Part shown: positions 11,407-21,851 of the stretch, one piece after another
Layout of the letters: every line of letters begins with the position of its first letter
Numbering within the stretch: position 1 is the stretch's first letter
Source: Liolophura sinensis
Taxonomy: Eukaryota > Mollusca > Polyplacophora > Chitonida > Chitonidae
Direction: 5' to 3'
NCBI RefSeq assembly: GCF_032854445.1
Contig: NC_088302.1
Location: forward strand, 14,069,338-14,133,337
Length of the DNA stretch: 64,000 bases
Notes under the pieces: generated by a model
The model's database searches: none
Told to the model about the DNA's origin: nothing
Seen by the model: the letters and a program-made list of their open reading frames with translations, nothing else
Translations under genes and position numbers: made by a program

Positions 11407-12176
11407 AATCACAGAGGCACTGTTCACAAATTAATGGCAAACCAATTCACTTACAATTACATGTTGTTGCCTTTATGCTGTTTGGAATCTTATTGTCATA
11501 ATTTTAGTAATTTCATTTCTTGTTGAATGGAACTGTTCGAACTTAGCAGTAGCTTATTGAATTTTCCGTTGTTCCTGGAAATGGTGTGGTGTTAATGCCA
11601 AGCGTCGTGTAAGCCAGTTACTGATTCTCCGCCAAAATGCTTTCACCACTAAAAAGAATTCTGGGAAGTGCTCAGTAGGGTAGATATTTTCTTGTAATAG
11701 ATTATCTCTTCTTTATGTGTGGTGTAAAGAAATAAATTTCCAAAAGAATTCTAATGATAATTCCATATAAAAAAAACCCTCAGAATTTGCATTTTTTCGT
11801 TCTAGCAACATGTATATTGCTGACGTACATGCATATCTGTAAGCTGATCATCATTTCAAATTTGAAGAATACTTTTGCTTTTAAGGAGGGCACAGTTGCC
11901 CAATTATTCATACACTATTTATTGCATTTTAATATATTTTAAATCCCCTTTAGCTCTCACAAGTACTTTGTTCTGAACCCTAAGTATACAGTGCAGTTCT
12001 AATGAAATTCCATTTCTTTGTGATCTCCCATGCTTATTTCTTTGTTATAAAGGTATTGTCCTGACTTGTTCCTGGATATCCTTTAGCAATTTTACAAATC
12101 TGTAAAGTATAGTATAAAGTATAAATGCTAAATGTTATATATTATGACCTTGGTTACGATTGGTATTTTTCTACAG
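11407..12176 (+). other. Rest of MAM intron 2, copy A
   Basis: Non-coding, AT-rich and closely matched by 45694-46475. Nothing beyond single-copy-looking intron sequence is visible. Confidence 0.55.
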
Positions 12177-12258
12177 GTGGTCTTCTCCGCCTCACCGCCT
12201 GCTAATACACTTGGTGTGGCAGGATACGCTATAGACGATATCACTGCTGATACTTGCC
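12177..12258 (+). CDS. Copy A exon 5: MAM domain, end
   Basis: This exon encodes VVFSASPPANTLGVAGYAIDDITADTC. It is the MAM C-terminal block (VVF.A......G.IAIDDI.....C) with the fourth conserved cysteine. Acceptor CTACAG|GTG is in phase 0 and donor GCC|GTAAGT leaves phase 1, which fits the long EGF exon at 16237 directly. The overlapping frame that starts at 12132 includes intron and is not the true start. Confidence 0.85.
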
Positions 12259-12418
12259 GTAAGTACACATTAATTGTGGCGTGGCAGAGACACCTTAAAA
12301 GGTTTGACATGTCGCACAATGTATCAAAATGCTAAACGCGTTTAGCAAAATTCACGTAGTATCTGTTTCAGGACGTTTAATTGCTAAACACGATTAGTGT
12401 AAACAGATAATCGTCGTT

Positions 12419-12482
12419 TACCGGCCATAGGTGAGAGGCTCCTGGGTCATTACGCTGCTAACCAACTGAGGCACAGAGCCTC
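12419..12482 (-). repeat. SINE-I head fragment
   Basis: GGTGAGAGGCTCCTGGGTCATTACGCTGCTAACCAACTGAGGCACAGAGCC is the reversed tRNA-like head of SINE-I without body or tail. Its duplicate is at 46741-46800 in copy B. Confidence 0.6.
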
Positions 12483-14990
12483 CAAGCACATTATCAAGAA
12501 CACACATAACAGCTAAACATGTCTACATGACAATTTTTATGACGCTATAATTACCTCAGTTGCTAACCGAACGTGTTCACTCTAAACATGTGTAGGCCCC
12601 TACCGGTTCTATTTGTGCATGCTCGCCGTTGTACACGTGGCTTATTGAAAACCAGGCTAGTCGTCTGCTCACATTTGGAAATGTTGGGGAGTGTCTCTGT
12701 ATTTGGCAATTGTGGTACTGGTATGTACTGATTTTTCTTTTCTTTTCTCATAAAATTGTTTTTGTTTGTGTCGTGCATCATTATATTCGTGCATAGTTGT
12801 TGTGGCATGTAGTGATACGGTTGCTACGTTGAATTTGTAGGTTAGGTAGATCTGAGATCTGTTTCATTCCTCCCAGCTTAGCTTATAGAAATACTAAAAA
12901 GTAAAAAACCCTTAACAAACAGTTTACAGTTCTGTCCAAATCCGGCAAAATTCTGATACATTTTAGCTTCAAAATAGCATTACTTACAGCCACATGCAGG
13001 GTCATTTGAGCAGTCAGTGTATTAATCAGCATGCGTGTGTATGATAACTCGCATGTTTATGCAATATGATCGATGCTGACTCCATCGCCTAACTTTTCAG
13101 ATACCCCTTGAATTTGACGCCTTAACATGAGAAAAGGACTGCGAAGCAATGTGTGCAGAAATAATGAAATGATATGCCCGGCAATTTGTTTTCAGTCACC
13201 AACTGTGGATCGAAGAAAGGCGACCTAGACTTTCAAGTAAGTTTTGATGGATTAAAGGTGTGTTTGCCTTGACTTAGGAAAATATTGTCATACTGCCAGA
13301 GCAGTTCCATTTAGGAATCTTAGCGAAATCCTCGCTAGAATGTAACAACAGAGCATTGAATATTCACGGCAGCATTTACCGGAGCACTGGCTTACTGGAG
13401 GGATACATGTAGGCCTACAATGCGCCTGTGTATTTAAGTGTATCGGGTACCAAAATATTGTCCACAGCAATACACCGAAAATGTTTATTGTTTATTTCAT
13501 TTGTGTTTCCAAAGGAGTGACAGCCCGATGTATGTGAAATGAAATTTAAAGCATGGTTATTCTAAACTTATATATTATATTAATGGTTGTAAACGAGTTC
13601 TACTGTTTGAAAATAAAATGAAGTCACTGATTTGTGTTTCAGGGGAATTTGCATATCATGATGACTGAAAAGAGTATTGTGGAAAGACAGTAAGTTGGCG
13701 CTATCACCATGTATAGTGTACACAAAAATAATGCGAAATACCTTGCTATTTAAAACCTAAAGCATGCAAGTAAATGAATAAGCAAAACTTACTGATGATT
13801 GAGAATTGTGTGAGATGCTATTTGTACATTTACTATACAGTTATCGTACAAGTTAATGAATTCCATGCCAGATAATTTTGTAAAATATTTACCAACTATA
13901 AACAATTTTATTCTATGTCACAAGTAAGTTACATCTTATAATCCCATTTAACAATAGTGACCAGAAACATGTTAACTGTTAATGCTGGTAACTGCTTTGG
14001 TACATAGCATTATTTCAATGATTACAAAATTCATTGCTTACATCCTGTTTGTATTGACTGTTCTTTAGCACATACATTGTGTTGCAAGTTTTTTAGATCA
14101 AATTCCTTCATCTCTCCAGGGTTGGCTCCGGCATCTTTCATGGATAATTTGAGTTCCGTTCAAATATAGATAACACATTTCAACCAATGAAATGCTGGAG
14201 CAAAGACGGTGCAGTGGTCAGTTAGATTACCCGTCTTAAGTGTGCACCTCTGACGACAATCACACTTGGATTTCTATAGGAACAGCATGACATGTGACTG
14301 AAGATATGTTTTAAGTCTGAGAGATTCAGTGATTGACCTCGAGAAGTCTCACCTGGGAGTCATATGTTTCTGAAAGTTGTCTGGAACCATTATGGTTGTA
14401 GACTGACACACTTTGAGATTATGCAGTATTCACAAAACACATGAACATTGTTACAGTGTGATTACCGTGTGTAGCTGTATTCATTTAAGCAATCAATTCA
14501 GGTGAATAGAGCAGACATGTATCCCTCGTTACTACGGTTGCTTCCATAGTCACAAGTGTTTATTTATTACTTTTGCATGACTAAAACTTCCATTCATGAT
14601 ATCTTCTGGTCATTGTTTTTTTCATTGCCTTAACTTACTTTACGATTTTATAAAAACAGCCCTGTGATTGGACATTACTCTGAGTACAACAGTGGTGTAC
14701 TATTCAGGTAGAATGGTTATAGGTCTTGTGAGAGATCTGTTTGTTTGCTACGGTTTAATGTCATTTTCAACATTTCCCCCAATGCTTTATATTCAATAGT
14801 TAATTGTTGCATACTTTTACAGACCTTCCTTAAATACTGGGGTGAATGAAGCCAATTAATTACACAGCAGAACCAGCTAATCATCTCCTTTTTAATACAT
14901 GTTTAGATGGTGTTGCGAACATTGTATTATGCTATTTACTTTTTTTTTTTAACTTGTCATTGTCTGACCTACATTTTACCCCTCTGTGTA
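12483..14990 (+). other. Intron between MAM and long EGF exon, copy A (left part)
   Basis: Mostly non-coding and matched by 46800-49383 in B. A possible short exon at 13196-13236 is listed separately. No other element is recognised. Confidence 0.5.
13196..13236 (+). other. Possible alternative exon, copy A
   Basis: A 41-nt segment lies between a good acceptor (TTGTTTTCAG) and a good donor (GTAAGTTTTG). After MAM phase 1 it would read LTNCGSKKGDLDFQ and end in phase 0. It cannot join the phase-1 EGF exon. Joined to 13643 it would read on as GNLHIMMTEKS and stop at 13691-13693, giving a short secreted isoform. Copy B keeps the segment and both sites at 47500-47540, but the introns around it are equally conserved. 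Function is therefore unproven. Confidence 0.25.
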
Positions 14991-15771
14991 TGTTATAGCC
15001 TGTACTGTTATTCAGCCGAGCTTTCTCAAAGCTTCGGTGTTTATGAGTTTAGTGTCGCTATAAATAGAGCGTATTTTCTGGAAATATATCGGTGTTGTAA
15101 ACATGGTTACGATCAAACCATCCAGAGTTTTCTTTCACGTTAGTCTATAAATATGAGCGACGGAGTTGTAAAGCGGGCAGTCAAACATTCAAGTCCACTT
15201 ATGAGCAGTTATTTACTCAAGTCCATTTCAGAGCAGTCACATTTACTGTCATTCACGTTGAGGGAGTTTGCTGGGTTTGGAAATATCGGATTTCATGCCA
15301 TTCGGAATTCATCATCTGTGCTTCATTTTCTGTACAGACCACTTTGTGAGCTTGTGTTTGGGCCACATACTAATTTTTGGGGACGTTGTTTTGGAGCTTG
15401 TGTCGCTCATTGTCTCTTTGTCTGGCAGTTAGGGAATAAACCACTTATAGCACTGTCATTTGTAGATTGACGAATTCATTTTAACTGTGGATTCTATATT
15501 TATGTGGACTGACTCGACTTTAAAATCCGGAATATTCCATCCCGATTTAGACGCTGTAAGATACTATAATTACTATGTTTTATAATTATTTGTATGGTCT
15601 TGTATCGTCTTGTATAGTCTTGTATAGTTTCGTATATTATTGTCTATTCTGATGAAATATATATTAAATTTATTCAAGCGTCTTCGTGTTTCTTTGTTTG
15701 ATCTTGTGTGAGGCTTGTCGCTGATCTGAGAGTTAAACAAGCCAGTTGTTTCTCATCTTTCCTCTCCGATA
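14991..15771 (+). mobile_element. LTR-like repeat (possible solo LTR), copy A
   Basis: This segment starts TGTTATAGCC, has a TATAAATA box near 15146 and an AATAAA about 290 bp later. It ends near CTCTCCGATAG, followed by GTGGTGCCC, which recalls a primer-binding site. That layout is U3-R-U5-like, but no gag-pol part is seen. The same repeat is in copy B (49384-51942), so it predates the duplication. Family is unknown, Ty3-type at a guess. The open frame inside is not supported as a gene. Confidence 0.35.
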
Positions 15772-15779
15772 GTGGTGCC

Positions 15780-16236
15780 CTTAGAATGGTGACATGTTAA
15801 ACAAGAAGAAGCGGGTAATGCGTTGCTTTGTGCATAGGTATGAAACATGTTTAGCTTACCATGCGTTTTGGGGTAAACATGTTTAGGTTTCCCCGATTTG
15901 TGCCCTCTACATGTTTAATGCGTCCACATTTCGACTTAAACATCTTTTCTCATTACATGTTTAACCGACCATGTGCTTAAAAAAGTGAAGCAAGATTGTG
16001 TAGGGCTTGGTGTTTAGGCATATCTTAACACATGTACGATATTACCTGCTGCTCTGCTCCCTTGCGATTATTGATTATCGATTTTCTTTTTTCTTCTTAA
16101 CAACTCATTATAGCTTCCTCACTCTCCAAAGTTGTCTTCTAACAACATTAAGCACAAAAATTTTGTTTATGAATGTTTGTGTGCGCAAAAGGAAATTCAA
16201 AACTTACCGTTCTATTGATTCTATTTTTCTCTTCAG
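15780..16236 (+). other. Intron end with repeated TAAACATGTTTA-like motifs
   Basis: About seven variants of ACATGTTTA or TAAACAT occur between 15790 and 15975, several as inverted pairs (GTAAACATGTTTAG). The cluster is followed by a pyrimidine tract and the acceptor CTCTTCAG. Copy B has a similar cluster at 51960-52155. Whether it is a repeat remnant or an enhancer cannot be told from sequence. Confidence 0.35.
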
Positions 16237-18542
16237 CTTGCATGGATGTCTCGTGTCAAAATGGCGGCACCTGTATGAACTTACCCAATGACTTTCGGTG
16301 TGATTGTGTTCCGGGGGCTTCTGGGAGATTGTGCGAAACCATTATCGATGTTTGTGCTGCACGTGAGCCATGTCAAAATGGCGGCAATTGCACGGGGACT
16401 AACAAAACCTTCACGTGTTCTTGTACACCAGAATTTAACGGCACAACCTGTGACTACCAGATTGACTTGTGTAAGCCTTCGCCATGCCTTCATGACACCA
16501 AATGTTTCACCATCGGAAGACGTTTCTCGTGTGACTGTCCACTTGGATTTACAGGTACAACTTGTGATCAAAATATTGATGATTGTATCAAAAATGAATG
16601 CAAAAATGGCGCCACTTGCAAAGACGGGATAAACAAATATAAATGCGAATGTGTACCCGGTTTTATTGGTGACAAATGTGAAATAAATGCTGATGATTGT
16701 CAAAATAACACATGCCAAAACGGCGCCACCTGCAAAGACAGTATTAACAAATATACATGTGACTGTGTGACCGGTTTTACTGGTGACAAATGTGAGACAA
16801 ATATTGACGACTGCCAAAATAACACATGCCAAAACGGCGCAACCTGTAAAGACGGCCTTAATGGATACATGTGTGTCTGTGTGTCCAGTTTCTCTGGTGA
16901 CAAATGTGAAATAAATACTGATGATTGTCAAAATAACATATGCCAAAACGGCGCTACCTGCAACGACGGCATTAACAAATACACATGTGACTGTGTGACC
17001 GGTTTTACTGGTGACAAATGTGAAATAAATACTGATGATTGCCAAAATAACACATGCCAAAACGGCGCTACCTGTAAAGACGGCCTTAATGGATACATGT
17101 GTGTCTGTGTGTCCAGTTTCTCTGGTGACAAATGTGAAATAAATACTGATGATTGTCAAAATAACATATGCCAAAACGGCGCTACCTGCAACGACGGCAT
17201 TAACAAATACACATGTGACTGTGTGACCGGTTTTACTGGTGACAAATGTGAAATAAATACTGATGATTGCCAAAATAACACATGCCAAAACGGCGCTACC
17301 TGCAAAGACGGCATTAACGGCTACACATGTGTCTGTGAGACCGGTTTTGTTGGTGACAATTGTGAAAGAAACGTTGGTGATTGCCGTAACAACCAGTGCC
17401 AAAATGGCGGTACCTGTATAGACCATGTTAACGGTTTTACATGTGAATGTTCCCCTGGTATGACTGGCGCGTTGTGTGAAATTGACCCTGACGATTGCGC
17501 TTCGAATCCGTGCATGAACAATGGCATATGTAAAGACGGCTTGAACCATTTTATATGCTTTTGTAATCAGGGATTCTTTGGCAATACTTGTAACAATCGA
17601 TTAAACGCATGCACATTAAATCCTTGCAAGAATGGTGCTACGTGTGAACAAGATTCTAACACCTACAAATGTGAATGTGTTGTCGGTTTCACTGGCAGCC
17701 ACTGTGAGATAAATATCGACGAATGCGAAGTAAATTTTTGCAGAAACGGTGCCACCTGTGTTGATCAGGTCAATGGGTACAGGTGTTATTGCGCATCCGG
17801 TTTTTTCGGGAGCCTGTGTGAGACATACGTGAATAAGTGCGCTTCCAACCCTTGCAAAAATGGCGCCAGTTGCACAGATGGTGCAAACGGTGTGACATGT
17901 AAATGCACACCCGGATTTACTGGCGACCGATGTCAAACTGAAACCGATGAGTGCCAGCCGAACCCTTGTAGAAACAGTGGTTCTTGTTTTGACGGTGTAA
18001 ACAGTTATATATGCGTGTGTCCGTCGGGGTTCTGGGGTAACCACTGTGAGAAGAAAGTATACCATTGTGAACCGAACCCATGTAAAAACCGGGGCACCTG
18101 TCACTCTACCGATGAGGACTTCTTTTGCACCTGTCCAGTCGGTTTTTTTGGAACCCATTGCCAGATGAGTGATGCCTCAGGATGTCAATCGAACCCGTGT
18201 CAAAATTTTGGCACGTGTCACCCTGAGCTTGACACTTACACGTGCTCCTGTATCACGGGCTATACCGGTCGTCACTGTCAGGAGAATATCGATGACTGCG
18301 CCACACACACCTGCCAGAACCACGCGTCCTGTGTGGACAGAGAGAACAGCTATACTTGCCTATGTCTGCCCGGCTACACTGGCTTGCGCTGTGAAATCTC
18401 CCTCGACGACTGTCGTATCCAGGCCTGTCAAAATGGTGGTAACTGCGTCACATCCGGTACCGGGTATGCCTGTTTGTGTAAATCGGGCTTTTCCGGTCTA
18501 AAATGCGAAATCCTCCAGAATCAAGTAGCGATTATTGGTTGA
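16237..18542 (+). CDS. Copy A exon 6: 20 EGF-like domains, no membrane anchor
   Basis: This 2.3-kb exon carries the C-terminal part of copy A. Counting cysteine sextets gives 20 EGF-like domains. The first three are irregular (CMDVSCQNGGTC; CAAREPCQNGGNC; CKPSPCLHDTKC). Number four is similar to B's fourth, and 5-10 are near-identical 38-residue units (DDCQNNTCQNGATCKDG..). Numbers 11-20 are diverse, with types such as CASNPC, CEPNPC and CQSNPC that fit O-glucose and O-fucose consensus sites. Within the array, a 228-bp dimer is repeated exactly (about 16840-17073 and 17068-17301). The acceptor CTTCAG|CT is phase 1, matching MAM exon 5. The frame stops after CEILQNQVAIIG with no hydrophobic segment and no good donor, so the product seems secreted, unlike copy B. 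Domains 11-20 have no match in B. By family, the role is extracellular binding or adhesion. Confidence 0.85.
16681..17364 (+). repeat. 114-bp coding tandem repeat, copy A (6 units)
   Basis: Six 114-bp units, each one EGF domain, differ at few bases. Units 7-8 and 9-10 form an exact 228-bp dimer pair. A unit type with CVSSFSG (Gly to Ser) occurs only in A. Confidence 0.9.
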
Positions 18543-18784
18543 AGATGTTTAAATTGTTGTTCTCACCAACCAGTCACTTTATTCTTTTCTAAGCGTTAAT
18601 TTGCCATATTTGCTTGCTTCAATATGTTACCTAGCCCTTTGTATTCATCAAATTGTCAAGAGTCATTCAACATTTTAAATGTACCAGAAGCTGATATATG
18701 AACATGACCCTAATATAGCTATCCTTCCTTTTCTTTCTGTAATTATGTCACTGATCCTTTATACATTTGCTGTTTTTAAAGAGA

Positions 18785-18790
18785 AATAAA
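18785..18790 (+). promoter_or_regulatory. Poly(A) signal candidate for copy A
   Basis: AATAAA lies about 240 bp after the stop codon of copy A, a normal 3'-UTR length. Confidence 0.5.
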
Positions 18791-18799
18791 CGTTTGGCG

Positions 18800-19545
18800 T
18801 ATAATGCTGTTGAGTTTAAAGATTATTTATCTCCTTGCATGCAATACACAGGTGCATCTCGCTAGATATGCTGACACGCCTTCTGGATTGATGCAGCACG
18901 CTTTGTATTTACTGTCATCGCTATTCGGCGTTTTCCATCTTGGTGTTTTCCATCTGTTATCAGACACCTATTTTGTTACGATGACTAGATTTGTCTAAAT
19001 GTCATTATAAAGGCAGAAAGTTAACTGACATAGCTGTGATTTCAATGATGCACTGAAAGTGGTTTTGTTTCTTCAGATTCTATATGAATAATGGCATGAG
19101 GGTAACAAATATCTGGACCTACTTTTCATGGGTAAAATCGGCAGTCTCCGTGAGTGAACGCATTGGTACACTCGCTTCACATCGGGCAATGTCGGTCGGT
19201 CTCAACTTTGGAGATATGTGATCTCCCAGCAACGTTCCTCAGAATTCTCCGAACGATGTTTAAGAGGTTAAGGCAGCCATGCCAGTGCATTGATAGGTCC
19301 GAAAGAATCGCTGACAACGAAATGCAGTGTCTCTAGTACCGTATACTTCAAAGCGACAAAAGCCAGAAACAAATAAAGCCAGTTCTTTTCTTCTCGGTAC
19401 TTGAGGGATGGAGGTAACGTTCAGCTTCAAATCATGACTGATGTTGATTTCACTTGCTTGATTCAAAAGATTACACGCTCGATTACTTTTAATAGATTCG
19501 GGTGACTTCGGGTATCATTGTTCATAAAATAAAATGACACCTTCC
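18800..19545. other. Intergenic, nothing recognised
   Basis: Short open frames only, no domain or repeat recognised. Confidence 0.5.
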
Positions 19546-19646
19546 AATCGGTTTGTGTGTGTGCATGTGTGCGCGCGCGCGCGTGTGTGTGTGTGTGTGT
19601 GTGCGTGCATACATGTGTGTGCGTGCGGGTGCTTGCGTGTGCGTGA

Positions 19647-19728
<82 letters not shown>

Positions 19729-19767
19729 ATGTGAATGCGTGTGGGTGCTTGTGTGTGCGTGAGGGTG

Positions 19768-19801
<34 letters not shown>

Positions 19802-19872
19802 AGTGTGTGTGTGTGTGTGTGTGTATGCGTGCAGGTGCGTGCGGGTGCCTGTGTGTGTGTGCGGGTGAGTGC
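19546..19872. repeat. Long (TG)n compound microsatellite
   Basis: Over 300 bp of GT with interspersed GCGTGC and GTGCGGGTGC variants. The His/Thr and Val/Cys open frames in all phases are artefacts. Confidence 0.97.
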
Positions 19873-20828
19873 GTTTTTGGGGGTGAAATTGTTCACATGG
19901 AACTTGGTTACAGCGAAGCAGCTTGTTAAATTGCATGTGGTGTGTTTTACAGTTTACAAGTGTGAAGCCGGCTGTCAACCTTTGTGGCACGATCAATTCT
20001 AATCACAACAACATACGCAAACCATAGCTCTTTAACACCTTGTAACCATGAGAATTTTAACCTGGATCCCCGAAACAGCCTTTGCTTGAACAATTTTTTC
20101 TTTTATGAGTATACATATAGCTCCAAAAACAGGTTTTATTTAAATTATTTCTTTATTTGTTTAATTCTTAATGTGATTGTTGTCTGAAGCCGTTCCTAAT
20201 TTTTTGCCAGACTGGAACAAATTGCAATGCCCTGGGTACCACCATACCACTGGCAAGCTACTGAAAAACTTTCCCAAGTGTGACGTACAGATTTACTGGT
20301 GGTCTACTACGAACGTATATCTGTACAGACGCCCCCAATGACAGTGGTCGACTCCAGAAATCCCCTGTCCAGCAAAGGAACCGAATCCGCACATCATGTA
20401 CCACTGCTCGCGAGTCACCTATCTCATCAAGCAATGTGTCGCGTTTCCCTCACTTAGACCCAAATTACACGAAATAAAAGTACCCGGGATAAGTATCAGG
20501 TAAGGTTGTAGAGCGAGAATTATAAAGAAGAAATAGAAAGTGAAAGTGGATTTCAAAAGTGGATTTCTGCTATTACTTTCTGCTATTACGCCATGCTATG
20601 CTGCCATGCTTCATGGCACGGCGACCGACCGACGTTGTAGTCTACCTATTAATCCGTTTAGGTTAGACCTACCTCGCCCACAAAGAGGCCATTGATGGTT
20701 TATTACATAGGGCATTAAGACAGATTGAATTGGTTTCTTTACTTTTATTCCATTGTGGTTTAATGCCATGGTGACAAATAAGTCAGTTGTACGAATGGGT
20801 CAGGATTGGGATTGGAAGACTGAAACTT
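19873..20828. other. Intergenic, one dispersed repeat
   Basis: No gene is seen. Bases 20252-20292 (GGCAAGCTACTGA..CTT.CCCAAGTGTGACGTACAGAT) match 26758-26796, so this is a dispersed repeat of unknown class. Confidence 0.45.
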
Positions 20829-20839
20829 TCCCAGGTTTA

Positions 20840-21103
20840 TTTATTTTCGATTGGTGTTTTACGCCATACTCAAGATTATTTCACGTATACGACGGCAGCC
20901 AGCATTATGGTGGGAGGAAACATGTCAGACTTCGGGATGAACCCACAACCATGTGCACGTTGCTGGCAGACCTTCCCACGTGCGACCGGAGAGGAAGCCA
21001 GCATGAGCTGGACTTGAACTTACAGTGACTGCAGTGGTGGGATGCCCCTGGGTTATTGAGAGTGCTGGCATGCTGACCCCCATGCTGGGCCACGGATGCC
21101 CCG
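20840..21103 (-). repeat. SINE-I with 11-bp target duplication
   Basis: A reverse-oriented, nearly full SINE-I copy with body, diverged tRNA-like head and tail. It is flanked by TCCCAGGTTTA at 20829-20839 and 21104-21114. Confidence 0.85.
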
Positions 21104-21747
21104 TCCCAGGTTTAAAGTACTGGTGGAATACAAGTGCTCTTTAATGAAACTTTAGGCTGCGTGAACGACTACGCGCACGAGCGTCGTCGACCACTTATTG
21201 TCACCAAGTCCTCATTAAGAGTAACAACGGGGAATCTACAAATTCTCTGTCCGTGGCCGAGTTTAAACCTGCACCTCGTTTGTCTTCGTTTGACTGGGCA
21301 TAAAACACCTTAAGCAATCGACTAACATCATCTCCTAGATAGAACTGATGTGAGCTTATGTAAGGTCTAAAGCCTTATGCATTAGTTCATCAAACTGACT
21401 AGAGGGGCGTCTGGTATCTTCGGTATGGCGTTCTAATGAGGCAGCACTATGAAAATAGGCATTACTAGATACTTCAAGGTGAATCAGGTTTATTGTCGCG
21501 CCTGTGGCTTCAGGCAGTTCTGGTCAGTAACACCAATGATTCAATTACAGAATAAGCAATGAGATTTTGTGGATGGGTTGTGCTTATCTCCCCTTGTTGT
21601 GACCGTGTTTCTCACAATACTTGTCCTCGTGCAGAGGGTGGGGATTGCCGTGGAGGGAGTGGTGCTCCGTATCCTTCAGTAGCTGTGAATGGGAGACAAG
21701 ACTCATTGTAAAATTGTAACACACTAACATCTCCAATTCTACCGTTA
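21104..21747. other. Intergenic, SINE-II scrap
   Basis: Bases about 21408-21455 (GTCTGGTATCTTCGG, GGCAGCACTATGA) look like a small SINE-II piece. Nothing else is recognised. Confidence 0.35.
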
Positions 21748-21816
21748 TAGATAGATAGATAGATATATAGATAGAGCTTTATTTCAGACTGAAATGTCCA
21801 TATAAAAAAAGATAAA

Positions 21817-21851
<35 letters not shown>

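Noticed and set aside
15153-15470. A 105-codon frame with a similar 122-codon frame at 49548 in copy B
   Set aside because: It is inside the LTR-like repeat, the C-terminal parts differ because of indels, and no domain is recognisable. Similarity follows from the duplication.
19463-19996. His/Thr-rich and Val/Cys-rich open frames
   Set aside because: All frames cover a (TG)n microsatellite.
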